Shown: piece after piece, positions 43,337 to 52,149 of the stretch
How the letters are laid out: each line of letters begins with the position of its first letter
How positions within the stretch are numbered: the first letter of the stretch is position 1
Source of the DNA: Rhodococcus opacus B4
GTDB taxonomy: Bacteria > Actinomycetota > Actinomycetes > Mycobacteriales > Mycobacteriaceae
Direction: 5' to 3'
Length of the DNA stretch: 64,000 bases
NCBI RefSeq assembly: GCF_000010805.1
Contig: NC_012522.1
Location: forward strand, 6,138,001-6,202,000
Translations under genes and position numbers: made by a program
Notes under the pieces: model-generated
The model's database searches: none
Seen by the model: only the letters and a program-made list of their open reading frames with translations
What the model was told of the DNA's origin: nothing

Positions 43337-45309
43337 TGTCCCGCAAGGCGGAACGCGGGCCGCACAATGCGCGGTACGGGCCGTACGAGGGCGGTGATCC
43401 GCTGGCGGCGCCGGTGGACCTGCGCGAGGCCCTCGCGGCGATCGGTGACGACGTGTTCGCGGGCAGTTCGCCTCGGCAGGCGCTGCGCGAGATGCTGCGG
43501 CGCGGCAACCGGGACATGCGCGGGCTGGACGAGCTTGCGGCCGAGGCCAATCGGCGGCGCCGCGAACTGCTGAAGCGGAACAACCTGAACGGCACCCTCG
43601 AAGAGGTCCGGGAACTCCTCGACCGCGCGGTGCTCGAGGAACGCAAGACCCTGGCCCGCGCGCTCGACGACGACGCCCGGTTCTCCGAGATGCGCCTCGA
43701 GGAACTGTCGCCGTCCACCGCGCAGGCCGTGCAGGAACTCGCCGGCTACGACTGGCGCAGTTCCGAAGCCCGTGCCGACTACGAGAAGATCCGCGACCTG
43801 CTGGGCCGCGAGGTGCTGGACCAGCGGTTCGCCGGCATGAAGCAGGCGCTCGAGGGTGCTACCGAGGCGGACCGTCAGGCGATCCGCGAGATGCTGGAAG
43901 ACCTCAACGACCTGCTCGACAAGCATTCCCGCGGCGAGGACACCCAGGAGCAGTTCGACGAGTTCATGAACAAACACGGGGAATATTTCCCCGAGAACCC
44001 GCGCAACGTCGAGGAACTGCTCGACTCGCTGGCGCAGCGCGCGGCGGCGGCGCAGCGGTTGCGGAACTCGCTGTCGCAGGAACAGCGCGACGAACTCGAC
44101 GCGCTCGCGCAACAGGCATTCGGCGACCCGTCGCTGATAGGACAGCTGGACCGCCTCGACCAGCACCTGCAGGCCGCGCGCCCCGGCGAGGACTGGCAGG
44201 GCGCGCAGCGGTTCCGCGGCGACGACGGCATGGGTCTCGGCGAGGGCACCGGGGCCTTGCAGGACATCGCGGAACTCGAGTCGCTCGCCGAACAACTGTC
44301 GCAGCAGTACGCGGGTGCGCAACTCGACGACATCGACGCGGAGGCCCTGGCCCGGCAACTGGGCGACGAGGCGGCGGCGGATGCGCAGACCCTCGCCGAA
44401 CTCGAGAAGGCCCTGCGGGACCAGGGTTTCTTCGATCGCGGCGCGGACGGTCAATGGCGGCTGTCGCCCAAGGCGATGCGTCAACTCGGCCAGACGGCAC
44501 TGCGGGACGTGGCGCAGCAACTGTCTTCACGGGGCGGGCAACGGGAGACGCGCCGAGCCGGGGCGATGGGGGAGCCGACCGGGGCGTCCCGCGAGTGGGA
44601 GTTCGGCGACACCGAGCCGTGGGACGTCACGCGCACCATCACCAACGCGGTGCTGCGGGCGTCGTCCGATCCGGCCGAACGCGGTCGCGTGCCGGTCCGG
44701 TTGTCCGTCGCGGACGTCGAGGTGATGGAGACCGAGCAGCGGACGCAGGCGGCGGTCGCGTTGCTGGTCGACACGTCGTTCTCGATGGTGATGGAGGGGC
44801 GGTGGGTGCCGATGAAACGCACCGCACTCGCGCTGAATCACCTGGTGAGCACACGGTTCCGCAGCGACGAACTGCAGCTCATCTCGTTCGGGCGGCACGC
44901 GCAGGTGCTGACGCCGTCGGAGTTGGCGGGCCTGGACGGCGCCTGGGACCAGGGCACCAACCTGCACCACGCGCTGCTGCTGGCCGCCCGGCATCTGCGT
45001 CGGCACCCCAACGCCCAGCCGGTGGTCCTGATCGTGACGGACGGTGAGCCGACCGCGCATCTGGAGCCGGACGGGTTCGCCTATTTCGACTACCCGCCGA
45101 GCGCCCGGACCCTCGGTCTGACGGTCCGGGAACTCGACACCCTCGCCCGGCTCGGCGCCCACGTCACGTTCTTCCGGCTCGGTGAGGATCCCGGTCTCGC
45201 GCGGGTGGTGGACCGGATGGCCGAGCGCGTCGGCGGTCGCGTCGTGGCGCCCGGTCTGGACGGTCTCGGCGCCGCGGTCGTGAGCGACTACATGCGTCGC
45301 AGGCGCTAG
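43336..45309 (+). CDS. von Willebrand factor A domain protein, partner of MoxR-like ATPase
   Basis: 657 residues. The N-terminal 400 residues are charged and helical with many heptad-like stretches. The C-terminal VWA domain (about 455-650) has the full metal site: DTSFS (DxSxS), Thr in QGTNLHHAL and Asp in VTDGEPTAH. It is translationally coupled to the ATPase gene (1-bp overlap) and corresponds to Rv0959. MoxR-VWA pairs remodel or mature protein complexes. A palindrome immediately follows the stop. Confidence 0.88.
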   Translation: MSRKAERGPHNARYGPYEGGDPLAAPVDLREALAAIGDDVFAGSSPRQALREMLRRGNRDMRGLDELAAEANRRRRELLKRNNLNGTLEEVRELLDRAVLEERKTLARALDDDARFSEMRLEELSPSTAQAVQELAGYDWRSSEARADYEKIRDLLGREVLDQRFAGMKQALEGATEADRQAIREMLEDLNDLLDKHSRGEDTQEQFDEFMNKHGEYFPENPRNVEELLDSLAQRAAAAQRLRNSLSQEQRDELDALAQQAFGDPSLIGQLDRLDQHLQAARPGEDWQGAQRFRGDDGMGLGEGTGALQDIAELESLAEQLSQQYAGAQLDDIDAEALARQLGDEAAADAQTLAELEKALRDQGFFDRGADGQWRLSPKAMRQLGQTALRDVAQQLSSRGGQRETRRAGAMGEPTGASREWEFGDTEPWDVTRTITNAVLRASSDPAERGRVPVRLSVADVEVMETEQRTQAAVALLVDTSFSMVMEGRWVPMKRTALALNHLVSTRFRSDELQLISFGRHAQVLTPSELAGLDGAWDQGTNLHHALLLAARHLRRHPNAQPVVLIVTDGEPTAHLEPDGFAYFDYPPSARTLGLTVRELDTLARLGAHVTFFRLGEDPGLARVVDRMAERVGGRVVAPGLDGLGAAVVSDYMRRRR

Positions 45310-45355
45310 CCCGTGAGTACTTGTCAACCGCGGGCGGTTAACAAGTACTCACGGG
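45310..45355. repeat. Palindromic gene-end element, family A1, copy 2
   Basis: 22-bp arms with one mismatch around a GG centre; its inner 40 bp match the element at 2461-2500 except at a few positions in the centre and arms. It starts directly after the VWA stop (45307-45309) and supplies the TGA (45349-45351, minus strand) of the convergent aguA. A bidirectional terminator is likely. Confidence 0.88.
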
Positions 45356-46380
45356 TGCGAAGCACACGCTGGCTGGTGCTGGGTGATGCAGTGGATGCCG
45401 CCGCCGCGGGCGAAGAGCGGGCGGGCGTCGACCGGCACGACCGTGCGTCCGGGGTAGGCGGCCGACAGGATCGCGACCGCTTCCTCGTCCGCGGGATCGT
45501 CGAAGCTGCACGCGATGACGCCGCCGTTGACGACGAAATGGTTGATGTAGCTGTAGTCGACGAAGCCCTCCTCGTCGCGCAGGATCTGCGGCGCGGGGAC
45601 GGTGATGATCTCCCACGACTCACCGCGGGCGTCCGTGGTCTGCTTCAGCACGTCGATGACGGCCTTGCTGACCTCGAAGTCGGGGTGTTCGGGGTTGCGC
45701 TGGTCGTGCACGAGGACGACGCCCGGCGACGGGATGGCGGCGACGATGTCGACGTGCCCGCGGGTGCCGTAGGTGTCGGAGTCGCGGGTCAGTCCGCGCG
45801 GCAGCCAGATCACCTTGGTGGCACCGATCGTGCGGGCGAGTTCCGCCTCGATGTCGGCCTTCGACAGGTTCGGGTTGCGGCCGGGGTCGAGTTGCACGGT
45901 CTCGGTGACCAGGACGGTGCCGAGGCCGTCGACCTGGATGCCGCCGCCCTCGTTGACGATCGGCGAGTCGACGAGTTCGGCCCCGGACCGCTCGACCACC
46001 AGGGCACCGATCTTCGAGTCCTTGTCCCACTGCGCCCAGTCCTGGCCGCCCCAGCCGTTGAAGATCCAGTCGACGCCGCCGAGGCGTCCGTCCTCGGACA
46101 GCACGAACGTGGGTCCGATGTCGCGCATCCAGGCGTCGTTCAGGGGTGCCTCGACGATGCCGATGTCGGCGGAGAGATACTTCTTCGCCGCCGCTACCTG
46201 GCCGGGGTCGACGACGACGGTGACGGGTTCGAATCGGGCGACCGCGTGCGCCACCTCGGCCCAGGTGGTGCGGGCCTCGTGGTGCTCCTCGGGGGTGTCG
46301 CCCAGGGAGTAGCCCTCACTGGGATAGGCCATCCAGGTGCGTTCGTGCAGTTCGCCTTCCGCGGGCATGCGCCAGGTCAT
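45349..46380 (-). CDS. aguA: Agmatine deiminase
   Basis: 343 residues, guanidino-group hydrolase fold (PPAD/agmatine deiminase). Catalytic Cys331 is in GGGIHCITQHQP; His and Asp ligands are in RGHVDIVAA and NDAWMRDIGP; NEGGGIQVDG is the substrate-binding signature. It converts agmatine to N-carbamoylputrescine and ammonia. The last codons and stop lie within a palindromic repeat. It starts exactly at the aguB stop (TGATG overlap), so the two are coupled and act in sequence. Confidence 0.95.
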   Translation of the reverse strand: MTWRMPAEGELHERTWMAYPSEGYSLGDTPEEHHEARTTWAEVAHAVARFEPVTVVVDPGQVAAAKKYLSADIGIVEAPLNDAWMRDIGPTFVLSEDGRLGGVDWIFNGWGGQDWAQWDKDSKIGALVVERSGAELVDSPIVNEGGGIQVDGLGTVLVTETVQLDPGRNPNLSKADIEAELARTIGATKVIWLPRGLTRDSDTYGTRGHVDIVAAIPSPGVVLVHDQRNPEHPDFEVSKAVIDVLKQTTDARGESWEIITVPAPQILRDEEGFVDYSYINHFVVNGGVIACSFDDPADEEAVAILSAAYPGRTVVPVDARPLFARGGGIHCITQHQPACASHP

Positions 46381-47360
46381 CAGTTCCTCCCGAACGGGGC
46401 GGCGTGGTCGACGGGCTCGGTGAGGACGCCGTACGTGTCCGGGCGCCGGGTCGCCAGGAACGGGAACAGCGCAAGCCAGTCCTCGCGCTGCTGGAGGTCG
46501 AGGTCGGCGACCAGCACCGCGGATTCGTCGCGGGGGGCCTGCGCGAGGATGCGGCCGTAGGGGTCGGAGATGAACGACGAGCCGTAGAACGTGATGAGGC
46601 CTTCGCCGCCGTGGCGGTTGGGTACCACCATGAACGTGCCGTTCGCGATGCCGTTGCCGACGATCACCTGCTGCCACAGCGGCTGGGTGTCGAACTGCGG
46701 GTGGTCGGGCTCGGAGCCGATCGCGGTGGGGTACACCAGGATGTCGGCGCCGCCGAGCGAGTAGGCGCGGGCGACCTCGGGGAACCATTCGTCCCAGCAG
46801 GTGGGCAGTCCGAGCTTGACGCCGCCGAGCGCGTCGGGGCTGTGGACGGGGTACGGGTTCTCGGCGGGGCCGCCGCGGAAGTAGGTGTCCTCGTAGTAGC
46901 CGGCGGTGACGGGGATGTGCAGCTTGCGGGTGCGCGCGAGCAGTTCTCCGGAGGGGGCGACGAGGATGGCGGTGTTGAAACCGAGCCCGTCCTCGAACTG
47001 CACGCCGTCCTCGGAGTCGTTGCGCTCGTACAGGGACGCGTGGACGAGGACGCCGTGTTCGGCGGCGGCCTTGGCGGCGAACGTGAACGTCGGCCCGGTG
47101 AGAAGGTCCTCCGCGTTGCGGCCGGGGTTCTCGCCGCCTTCGACGAAGGCGGGGTACCGGCTCAGCGTGAGTTCGGGGAGAAACACCACGCGCGCCCCGA
47201 GCTTCGCGGCCTCGGCAATGCCCGCGTCGAGTTCGGCCCGCAGATCCTGCTCGTTCTCGTGCCAGCGGTGCTGGACGAGTCCGACGCGGAGTGGGGTGCG
47301 TGCGGTCTCGCGGGTCCGCGCCAGGGACTCGGGAGGGGTGAGGGCGGTGATCGTCAACAT
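46380..47360 (-). CDS. aguB: N-carbamoylputrescine amidohydrolase
   Basis: 326 residues, nitrilase superfamily. The catalytic triad is visible: Glu63 (FLPELTLS), Lys147 (RKLHIP) and Cys188 (LPTCWDEWFPE). The CWDEWFPE sequence is typical of N-carbamoylputrescine amidases. An extra N-terminus of about 25 residues is present relative to most relatives. It yields putrescine, CO2 and ammonia from the AguA product. Together the genes give an arginine/agmatine to putrescine route. A TetR-type operator lies 38 bp upstream, next to the divergent TetR gene. Confidence 0.92.
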   Translation of the reverse strand: MLTITALTPPESLARTRETARTPLRVGLVQHRWHENEQDLRAELDAGIAEAAKLGARVVFLPELTLSRYPAFVEGGENPGRNAEDLLTGPTFTFAAKAAAEHGVLVHASLYERNDSEDGVQFEDGLGFNTAILVAPSGELLARTRKLHIPVTAGYYEDTYFRGGPAENPYPVHSPDALGGVKLGLPTCWDEWFPEVARAYSLGGADILVYPTAIGSEPDHPQFDTQPLWQQVIVGNGIANGTFMVVPNRHGGEGLITFYGSSFISDPYGRILAQAPRDESAVLVADLDLQQREDWLALFPFLATRRPDTYGVLTEPVDHAAPFGRN

Positions 47361-47397
47361 TGTGGTTCCTCGGATGTCCGGTTCGGCGAGCGCCTAA

Positions 47398-47414
47398 AAC
47401 GAATTGGATTCGTT
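47398..47414. promoter_or_regulatory. Operator of aguBA (AACGAAT-N3-ATTCGTT)
   Basis: Perfect 7-bp inverted repeat with a 3-bp spacer, 38 bp from the aguB start and 138 bp before the divergent TetR gene. The right half continues ATTCGTTAAGTATG, identical over 14 bases to a site at 63948-63964 upstream of the MFS/amidohydrolase operon. A TetR-family dimer site is likely. Confidence 0.7.
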
Positions 47415-47551
47415 AAGTATGGTGGGTAAATGCTCGGCGATCAAGGGGCGGGGAGCGACGATTTCGATTCCTTCGGTATCCGCCCTGGTCGCCGCTACGG
47501 CGGCGCCGAGGCGCGCGTCGCCGGTCACGCACACCGACCAGGAGGGCACCC

Positions 47552-48163
47552 ATGCCACGGCCATCGCAGCGACTGCTGTCGCCGGAGATCATCACCGAAG
47601 CCGCCATGCGCATGGTGGACCTCACGGGTGATTTCACGATGCCGGGTCTCGCCGAACGGCTGAAGGTGCGGCCCTCCTCGCTGTACAACCACGTGTCCGG
47701 GAGGGCGGAGATCATCGAACTGATGCGTGCCCGCATGATGGCGGGCATCGTGGTGGCGGACCCCGACGGCAAGTGGAGCGAGACGGTGGCCGGCCTGGCG
47801 CGCGAATATCGGCGCAACTACGCCGAGCATCCTCGGCTGATTCCTCTGTTCACCGCGCACACAGTGCAGTCCGGTGTGGCATTCGCTCTGTACAACGCTC
47901 TGGCTCAGGCATTCTCGGACGGCGGCTTCACGCCCGAGGAGATTTTGCACGCCATCACGACGGTCGACAGTTTCGTGCTGGGGTCGGCGCTGGACCTCGC
48001 CGCACCCGAGGTGGTCTGGGCGACCGCCCCGGAGGCGAACGAGTCCATGCGGGCCGCCCTGGCCACGTCCGGGCCGAACCCCGGACGGGCCGATGCAGCT
48101 TTCGAGTTCGGGCTGCGGACGCTTATCGCTGGCTTGGTGGCGCAGGCTCCGAACGAGCCGTGA
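47552..48163 (+). CDS. TetR family transcriptional regulator
   Basis: 203 residues. The N-terminal HTH (about 10-55) has FTMPGLAERLKVRPSSLYNHVSGRAEI as recognition region; the C-terminal ligand domain resembles the TetR_C type (YRRNYAEHPRLIPLFTAHTV). AGGAGGG lies 7 bp before the ATG. It is divergent from aguBA across the operator at 47398 and probably its repressor, sensing agmatine, putrescine or a derivative (inferred). The 3' end overlaps the convergent permease gene by 41 bp. Confidence 0.88.
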   Translation: MPRPSQRLLSPEIITEAAMRMVDLTGDFTMPGLAERLKVRPSSLYNHVSGRAEIIELMRARMMAGIVVADPDGKWSETVAGLAREYRRNYAEHPRLIPLFTAHTVQSGVAFALYNALAQAFSDGGFTPEEILHAITTVDSFVLGSALDLAAPEVVWATAPEANESMRAALATSGPNPGRADAAFEFGLRTLIAGLVAQAPNEP

Positions 48164-49703
48164 GGTCGCTCTCGTCCCGCAACGCCGAGGTGTCGCGGGT
48201 GAGGGTCTTGCCCTCGAAGAATGCGGGACTGCGGAAGCGCATGATCATCATCAGCACGGCGCCGAGGAGGAGGATGCCGAACCCGAGGAAGAAGACGAGC
48301 CCGATGCCGCCGATGGACGCACCGCTCGCATTCTCCGGGTCCATGCTCTCGTCGATCGAGATGACGAACACGGCGAACAGCATCAGACCGCCGAGCAGCG
48401 GGAACGCGAACCGGAAGACGGCGTTGCGCACACTGGTGAACAACCTGCCCCGGAAGTACCACACGCAGGCGAACGCGGTGATGCCGTAGTACCAGCAGAT
48501 CATGATGCCCAGCGCGGCGATCGTGTCGAGCAGCGTGCGCTCGGACAGGAACGTGACGACGGTGTAGAAGACCGCGGTCACCACCCCGGCGACGACGGTC
48601 GCGAAGGACGGCACCAGGAATCGCGGGGACACCTCGGCGAGCTTCTTGGGGAACGCGCCGTAGGCGCCCATGGCCAGCATCGTGCGCGCCGCGGGCAGGA
48701 ACGTGGTCTGCAGGCTCGCGACCGAGGAGACGAACACCGCGAGGAACAGCAGCATGCCGCCCCAGTTGCCGAGAACCGGATCGGCGAGGGCGCCGAACAC
48801 GTTCTCGGAGTTGTCCGGGTTGCCGAGGCCGAGACCGTCCTCGCCGACGCCGGCGTACATCATCGCCGCGACCGACACGAGCAGGTAGGTCAGCAGGATC
48901 GTCGCGACGCACAGCAGTCCGGCGCGACCGGGGGTCTTCTTCGGGTTCTTCGACTCCTCGCCCAGCGTCAGGCAGGTGTCCCAGCCCCAGAACGCGAAGA
49001 TGGAACCGGTCAGGCCGATCACGAACGCGCCGAGGGCCAGCCCCGTGAACGGGTTGAACCAGCTCAGGTCGAACGAGAGTCCGGCGGGGGCGTCGCCGTT
49101 GCCGACGTGAACCAGTGCCACCACCGCGAACGCGATGAGCAGGACCATCTGGAAGCCGACGAGCGCGACCTGCAGGCGCTCACTGGTGGTGATGCCGCGG
49201 CTGGCGATCCAGGTGGCGAGGGCGATGAACACGAGCGTCGTACCGACGTTCACGAATTTGTTGCCGGGGAGATCGGCGATGCTCGGGGCGTCGAACAGTT
49301 TCGCGATGAACAGATAGAAGAATTGGACCGCGATCGCCGCCAGGTTCGAGAGCACGATGATCGTGGCGATCACCATGCCCCAGCCGCACATCCACCCGAC
49401 GTACGGTCCGAACGCCTTCGTCGACCAGGTGAAGGACGCACCGCAGTCGGGGGATTCGGAGTTGAGTTCCCGGTAGGCGTACGCCGTGAGGAACATGGGG
49501 ATGAACCCGGCGATGAAGATGGCGGGCATCTTCAGCCCGACGGCGGCGACGATCAGCCCGATGCTGGCCGTCAGCGTGTAACCCGGTGCCACGGAGGAGA
49601 TTCCGAGGATCGCCCCGGAGAACGTCCCGACCGCACCGGTGGCCAGGCCCTTGGTGCTCACGGCGACGCCGGCCGAGGCCGGTGCGCCTTCGCTGTTCGT
49701 CAT
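48123..49703 (-). CDS. APC superfamily amino acid/polyamine permease
   Basis: 526 residues with 12 predicted membrane helices; helix 1 begins GAVGTFSGAILGISSVAPGYTLTASIG, with the conserved glycine-rich unwound region. The C-terminus is charged and cytosolic. GGAGG is 7 bp before the ATG at 49703. It is the last gene of a minus-strand run (aldehyde dehydrogenase, gabT, amine oxidase, gabD, Usp, permease), so import of putrescine, GABA or another amine is the likely role. It overlaps the TetR gene tail to tail. Confidence 0.87.
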   Translation of the reverse strand: MTNSEGAPASAGVAVSTKGLATGAVGTFSGAILGISSVAPGYTLTASIGLIVAAVGLKMPAIFIAGFIPMFLTAYAYRELNSESPDCGASFTWSTKAFGPYVGWMCGWGMVIATIIVLSNLAAIAVQFFYLFIAKLFDAPSIADLPGNKFVNVGTTLVFIALATWIASRGITTSERLQVALVGFQMVLLIAFAVVALVHVGNGDAPAGLSFDLSWFNPFTGLALGAFVIGLTGSIFAFWGWDTCLTLGEESKNPKKTPGRAGLLCVATILLTYLLVSVAAMMYAGVGEDGLGLGNPDNSENVFGALADPVLGNWGGMLLFLAVFVSSVASLQTTFLPAARTMLAMGAYGAFPKKLAEVSPRFLVPSFATVVAGVVTAVFYTVVTFLSERTLLDTIAALGIMICWYYGITAFACVWYFRGRLFTSVRNAVFRFAFPLLGGLMLFAVFVISIDESMDPENASGASIGGIGLVFFLGFGILLLGAVLMMIMRFRSPAFFEGKTLTRDTSALRDESDLTARSEPAPPSQR

Positions 49704-49769
49704 GTCTGAACCTCCGGTCGGGAACGATCGTGGATCCGGGGCGGGTGTCGCGGACGGTTTACTCACTGC

Positions 49770-50660
49770 TTACTCACTGCCTGAAAACTCCTGCTTGGGG
49801 ACGACCACCATGGGCACCGGCAGGACGCGGAGCATCTTGGCCGCGGTGGATCCCAGGAACAGTCGATGAGGTTGGGCGAGCCGGCTGGAGCCGACCATGA
49901 CGAGGTCGCCGTCCTGCCACTCGAGTTTGCGGACCGCCGATTCCACGGAGGAGTCGTCGGCGATCGTGACGGATACGGGAAAGTCTTCGGGAAGGGCGGA
50001 TTTCGCCTCTTCGAGGGTGCTCTGCGCGTGGGCGACGGCTCGGTCGCGGACGTCGCCGGGGGTGTCCCGGTGATCGCGTAGATCGTTCTGCGGGTCGAGT
50101 GCGACGAGCGAGACGAGGCGGAGCGGGGTCTGCATCCGCTCGCACGTCCGCACCGCCGTCCGCAGCAGCACATCCGCCCCGGTCCGGGTCCCGAGCGCGC
50201 ACGTCACCTCGCGGATTTTCTTCGCGGAGGAATGCCGATAGCCGCGGGGCGCGAGGGCCAGCGGAACGTGCGCCGAGTGCAGCAGTTCCGTCGACACGGA
50301 GCCGACGGAGTGCCGCCCCAGCAGGCCGTCCCCGGCGGCGCCGAGGACGATTGCCTGCGCCCCCAGCCGGGACACCTCGTCGATGAGACCCTGGGCGAAC
50401 GAATCGTGGAAGCTCAGGTGGACGTCCACGTCGATGTCGCTCGGCACCGACGACTTCGCCTCGTCCAGCCAGCGCTGGGCACGGGAGGCGAGGATGTCGT
50501 CGTAGCCGGTCTCTGCCGGAACTCTCGCCGGGACCGTCCGGTCCGGCGGGAGAACCATGCAGATGTCGAGCTGTGCGCCGAGACTACGGGCGAGCTGCGC
50601 CCCGAGGGCCAGACCGTCCTCCCCGCTGGGAGTGGCGAGATATCCAACGACCAATCGCAT
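49770..50660 (-). CDS. Universal stress protein, two tandem Usp domains
   Basis: 296 residues. Domain 1 (about 1-145) ends with the nucleotide loop GAAGDGLLGRHSVGSVSTELL (G-2x-G-9x-G-S). Domain 2 (about 150-296) has the looser MVGSSRLAQPHRLFLGSTAAKML. Such tandem Usp proteins bind ATP and respond to hypoxia or starvation in actinobacteria. Its place between gabD and the permease within the amine operon is unusual and suggests coupling of amine use to energy or stress state (inferred). Confidence 0.9.
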   Translation of the reverse strand: MRLVVGYLATPSGEDGLALGAQLARSLGAQLDICMVLPPDRTVPARVPAETGYDDILASRAQRWLDEAKSSVPSDIDVDVHLSFHDSFAQGLIDEVSRLGAQAIVLGAAGDGLLGRHSVGSVSTELLHSAHVPLALAPRGYRHSSAKKIREVTCALGTRTGADVLLRTAVRTCERMQTPLRLVSLVALDPQNDLRDHRDTPGDVRDRAVAHAQSTLEEAKSALPEDFPVSVTIADDSSVESAVRKLEWQDGDLVMVGSSRLAQPHRLFLGSTAAKMLRVLPVPMVVVPKQEFSGSE

Positions 50661-50694
50661 GGTGAGGGTTCCGATCTGTCTCGGGGCGGGTGGT

Positions 50695-52149
50695 TTACGC
50701 GAAGCCGACGTACTTGGTCTCGAGGTACTCCTCGATGCCTTCGGTGCCGCCTTCGCTGCCGAGTCCGGACTGCTTGACTCCGCCGAACGGTGCGGCGACG
50801 TCGGAGATCACTCCGCGGTTGACGCCGACCATGCCGCTTTCGAGCTTGTCGGCGACGCGGAACGCGCGTTCGACGTTCTGCGTGTAGATGTACGCGGCGA
50901 GACCGTATTCGGTGTCGTTGGCGGCGGCGACGCCCTCGGCCTCGGTGTCGAATCCGGTGATCGCGGCGACGGGTCCGAAGATCTCCTCGCGGACGATGCG
51001 CGCGTTCGCGGGCACCTCGTCGAGGACGGTGGGCTGGAAGAAGTAGCCGGGACCGTCGACGGATTTGCCGCCGGTGCGGACCCGGGCGCCCGCGGCGACG
51101 GCGTCGTCGACGAGGGAGGCCACGTTGCGGCGCTGCTTCTCGTTGACGAGGGGACCGACGTTGGTGCCGTCCTCGCTGCCGGGTCCGACGCGGAGCGCGG
51201 CGATCCGGTCGGTGAGCTTGGTGGTGAATTCCTCGCGCACCGAGTTGGCGACGATCAGGCGGTTGGCGGCGGTGCAGGCCTCGCCGCCGTTGCGCATCTT
51301 CGCGGCCATCGCGCCCTCGACGGCGGCGTCGATGTCGGCGTCGTCGAACACGACGAACGGTGCGTTGCCGCCGAGTTCCATCGACGTGCGCAGAACCTGC
51401 TGGGCGGACTGCTCGATGAGGATCTTGCCGACGCGGGTGGATCCGGTGAACGTCACCTTCCGCAGTCGCGGGTCGGCGAGCAGCGGTTCGGTGACGGCGG
51501 CGGCGTTCGACGCGGGCAGCACCGACAGAACCCCGGCGGGCAGGCCTGCCTCGGCGAAGATCTCGGCGAGCAGCAGCATGGTGAGCGGGGTGTCCTCGGC
51601 GGGCTTGACGATGATCGTGCAGCCGGCGGCGAGCGCGGGGCCGATCTTGCGGGTGCCCATCGCGAGGGGGAAGTTCCACGGGGTGACGGCCAGGGTGGGT
51701 CCGACGGGGACCTTGGTGACCATGATCCGTCCGCTGCCCGACGGCGACGTGGTGTAGCGGCCCTGGATGCGGACGGCTTCCTCGCTGAACCAGCGCAGGA
51801 ACTCGGCGCCGTAGTTCACCTCGCCGCGGCTTTCCGGCAGCGCCTTGCCCATCTCCATCGTCATGAGCAGTGCGAGGTCGTCGGTGCGCTCGATGACCTT
51901 CTCCCACGCCGAGCGCAGGATGATCGACCGCTGCCGGGGTGCGGTCGCTGCCCATTCCTCCTGGACCGCCGCGGCGGAGTCCAGTGCGCGCATCGCGTCC
52001 TTGCCGCCGGCGTCGGCGACGTCGGCGATGAGGGTTCCCGTGGCCGGGTCGTACACCGGGAAGGTGCCGCCGTCGATCGGGTCGGTCTGGGCGCCGTCGA
52101 TCCACAGACCGGTGGGCAGGGTGGCGCGGAGCCGTTCGAAATCAGTCAT
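50695..52149 (-). CDS. gabD1: NADP-dependent succinate-semialdehyde dehydrogenase
   Basis: 484 residues, aldehyde dehydrogenase fold. The nucleophile is Cys in [11 protein letters not shown], the base Glu in MELGGNAPF, cofactor contacts in [21 protein letters not shown]. It oxidises succinate semialdehyde made by GabT to succinate. Its start overlaps the amine oxidase stop by 8 bp (ATGACTGA), so the two are coupled. A close paralogue lies at 21492-22958. It ends 34 bp before the Usp gene. Confidence 0.93.
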   Translation of the reverse strand: MTDFERLRATLPTGLWIDGAQTDPIDGGTFPVYDPATGTLIADVADAGGKDAMRALDSAAAVQEEWAATAPRQRSIILRSAWEKVIERTDDLALLMTMEMGKALPESRGEVNYGAEFLRWFSEEAVRIQGRYTTSPSGSGRIMVTKVPVGPTLAVTPWNFPLAMGTRKIGPALAAGCTIIVKPAEDTPLTMLLLAEIFAEAGLPAGVLSVLPASNAAAVTEPLLADPRLRKVTFTGSTRVGKILIEQSAQQVLRTSMELGGNAPFVVFDDADIDAAVEGAMAAKMRNGGEACTAANRLIVANSVREEFTTKLTDRIAALRVGPGSEDGTNVGPLVNEKQRRNVASLVDDAVAAGARVRTGGKSVDGPGYFFQPTVLDEVPANARIVREEIFGPVAAITGFDTEAEGVAAANDTEYGLAAYIYTQNVERAFRVADKLESGMVGVNRGVISDVAAPFGGVKQSGLGSEGGTEGIEEYLETKYVGFA

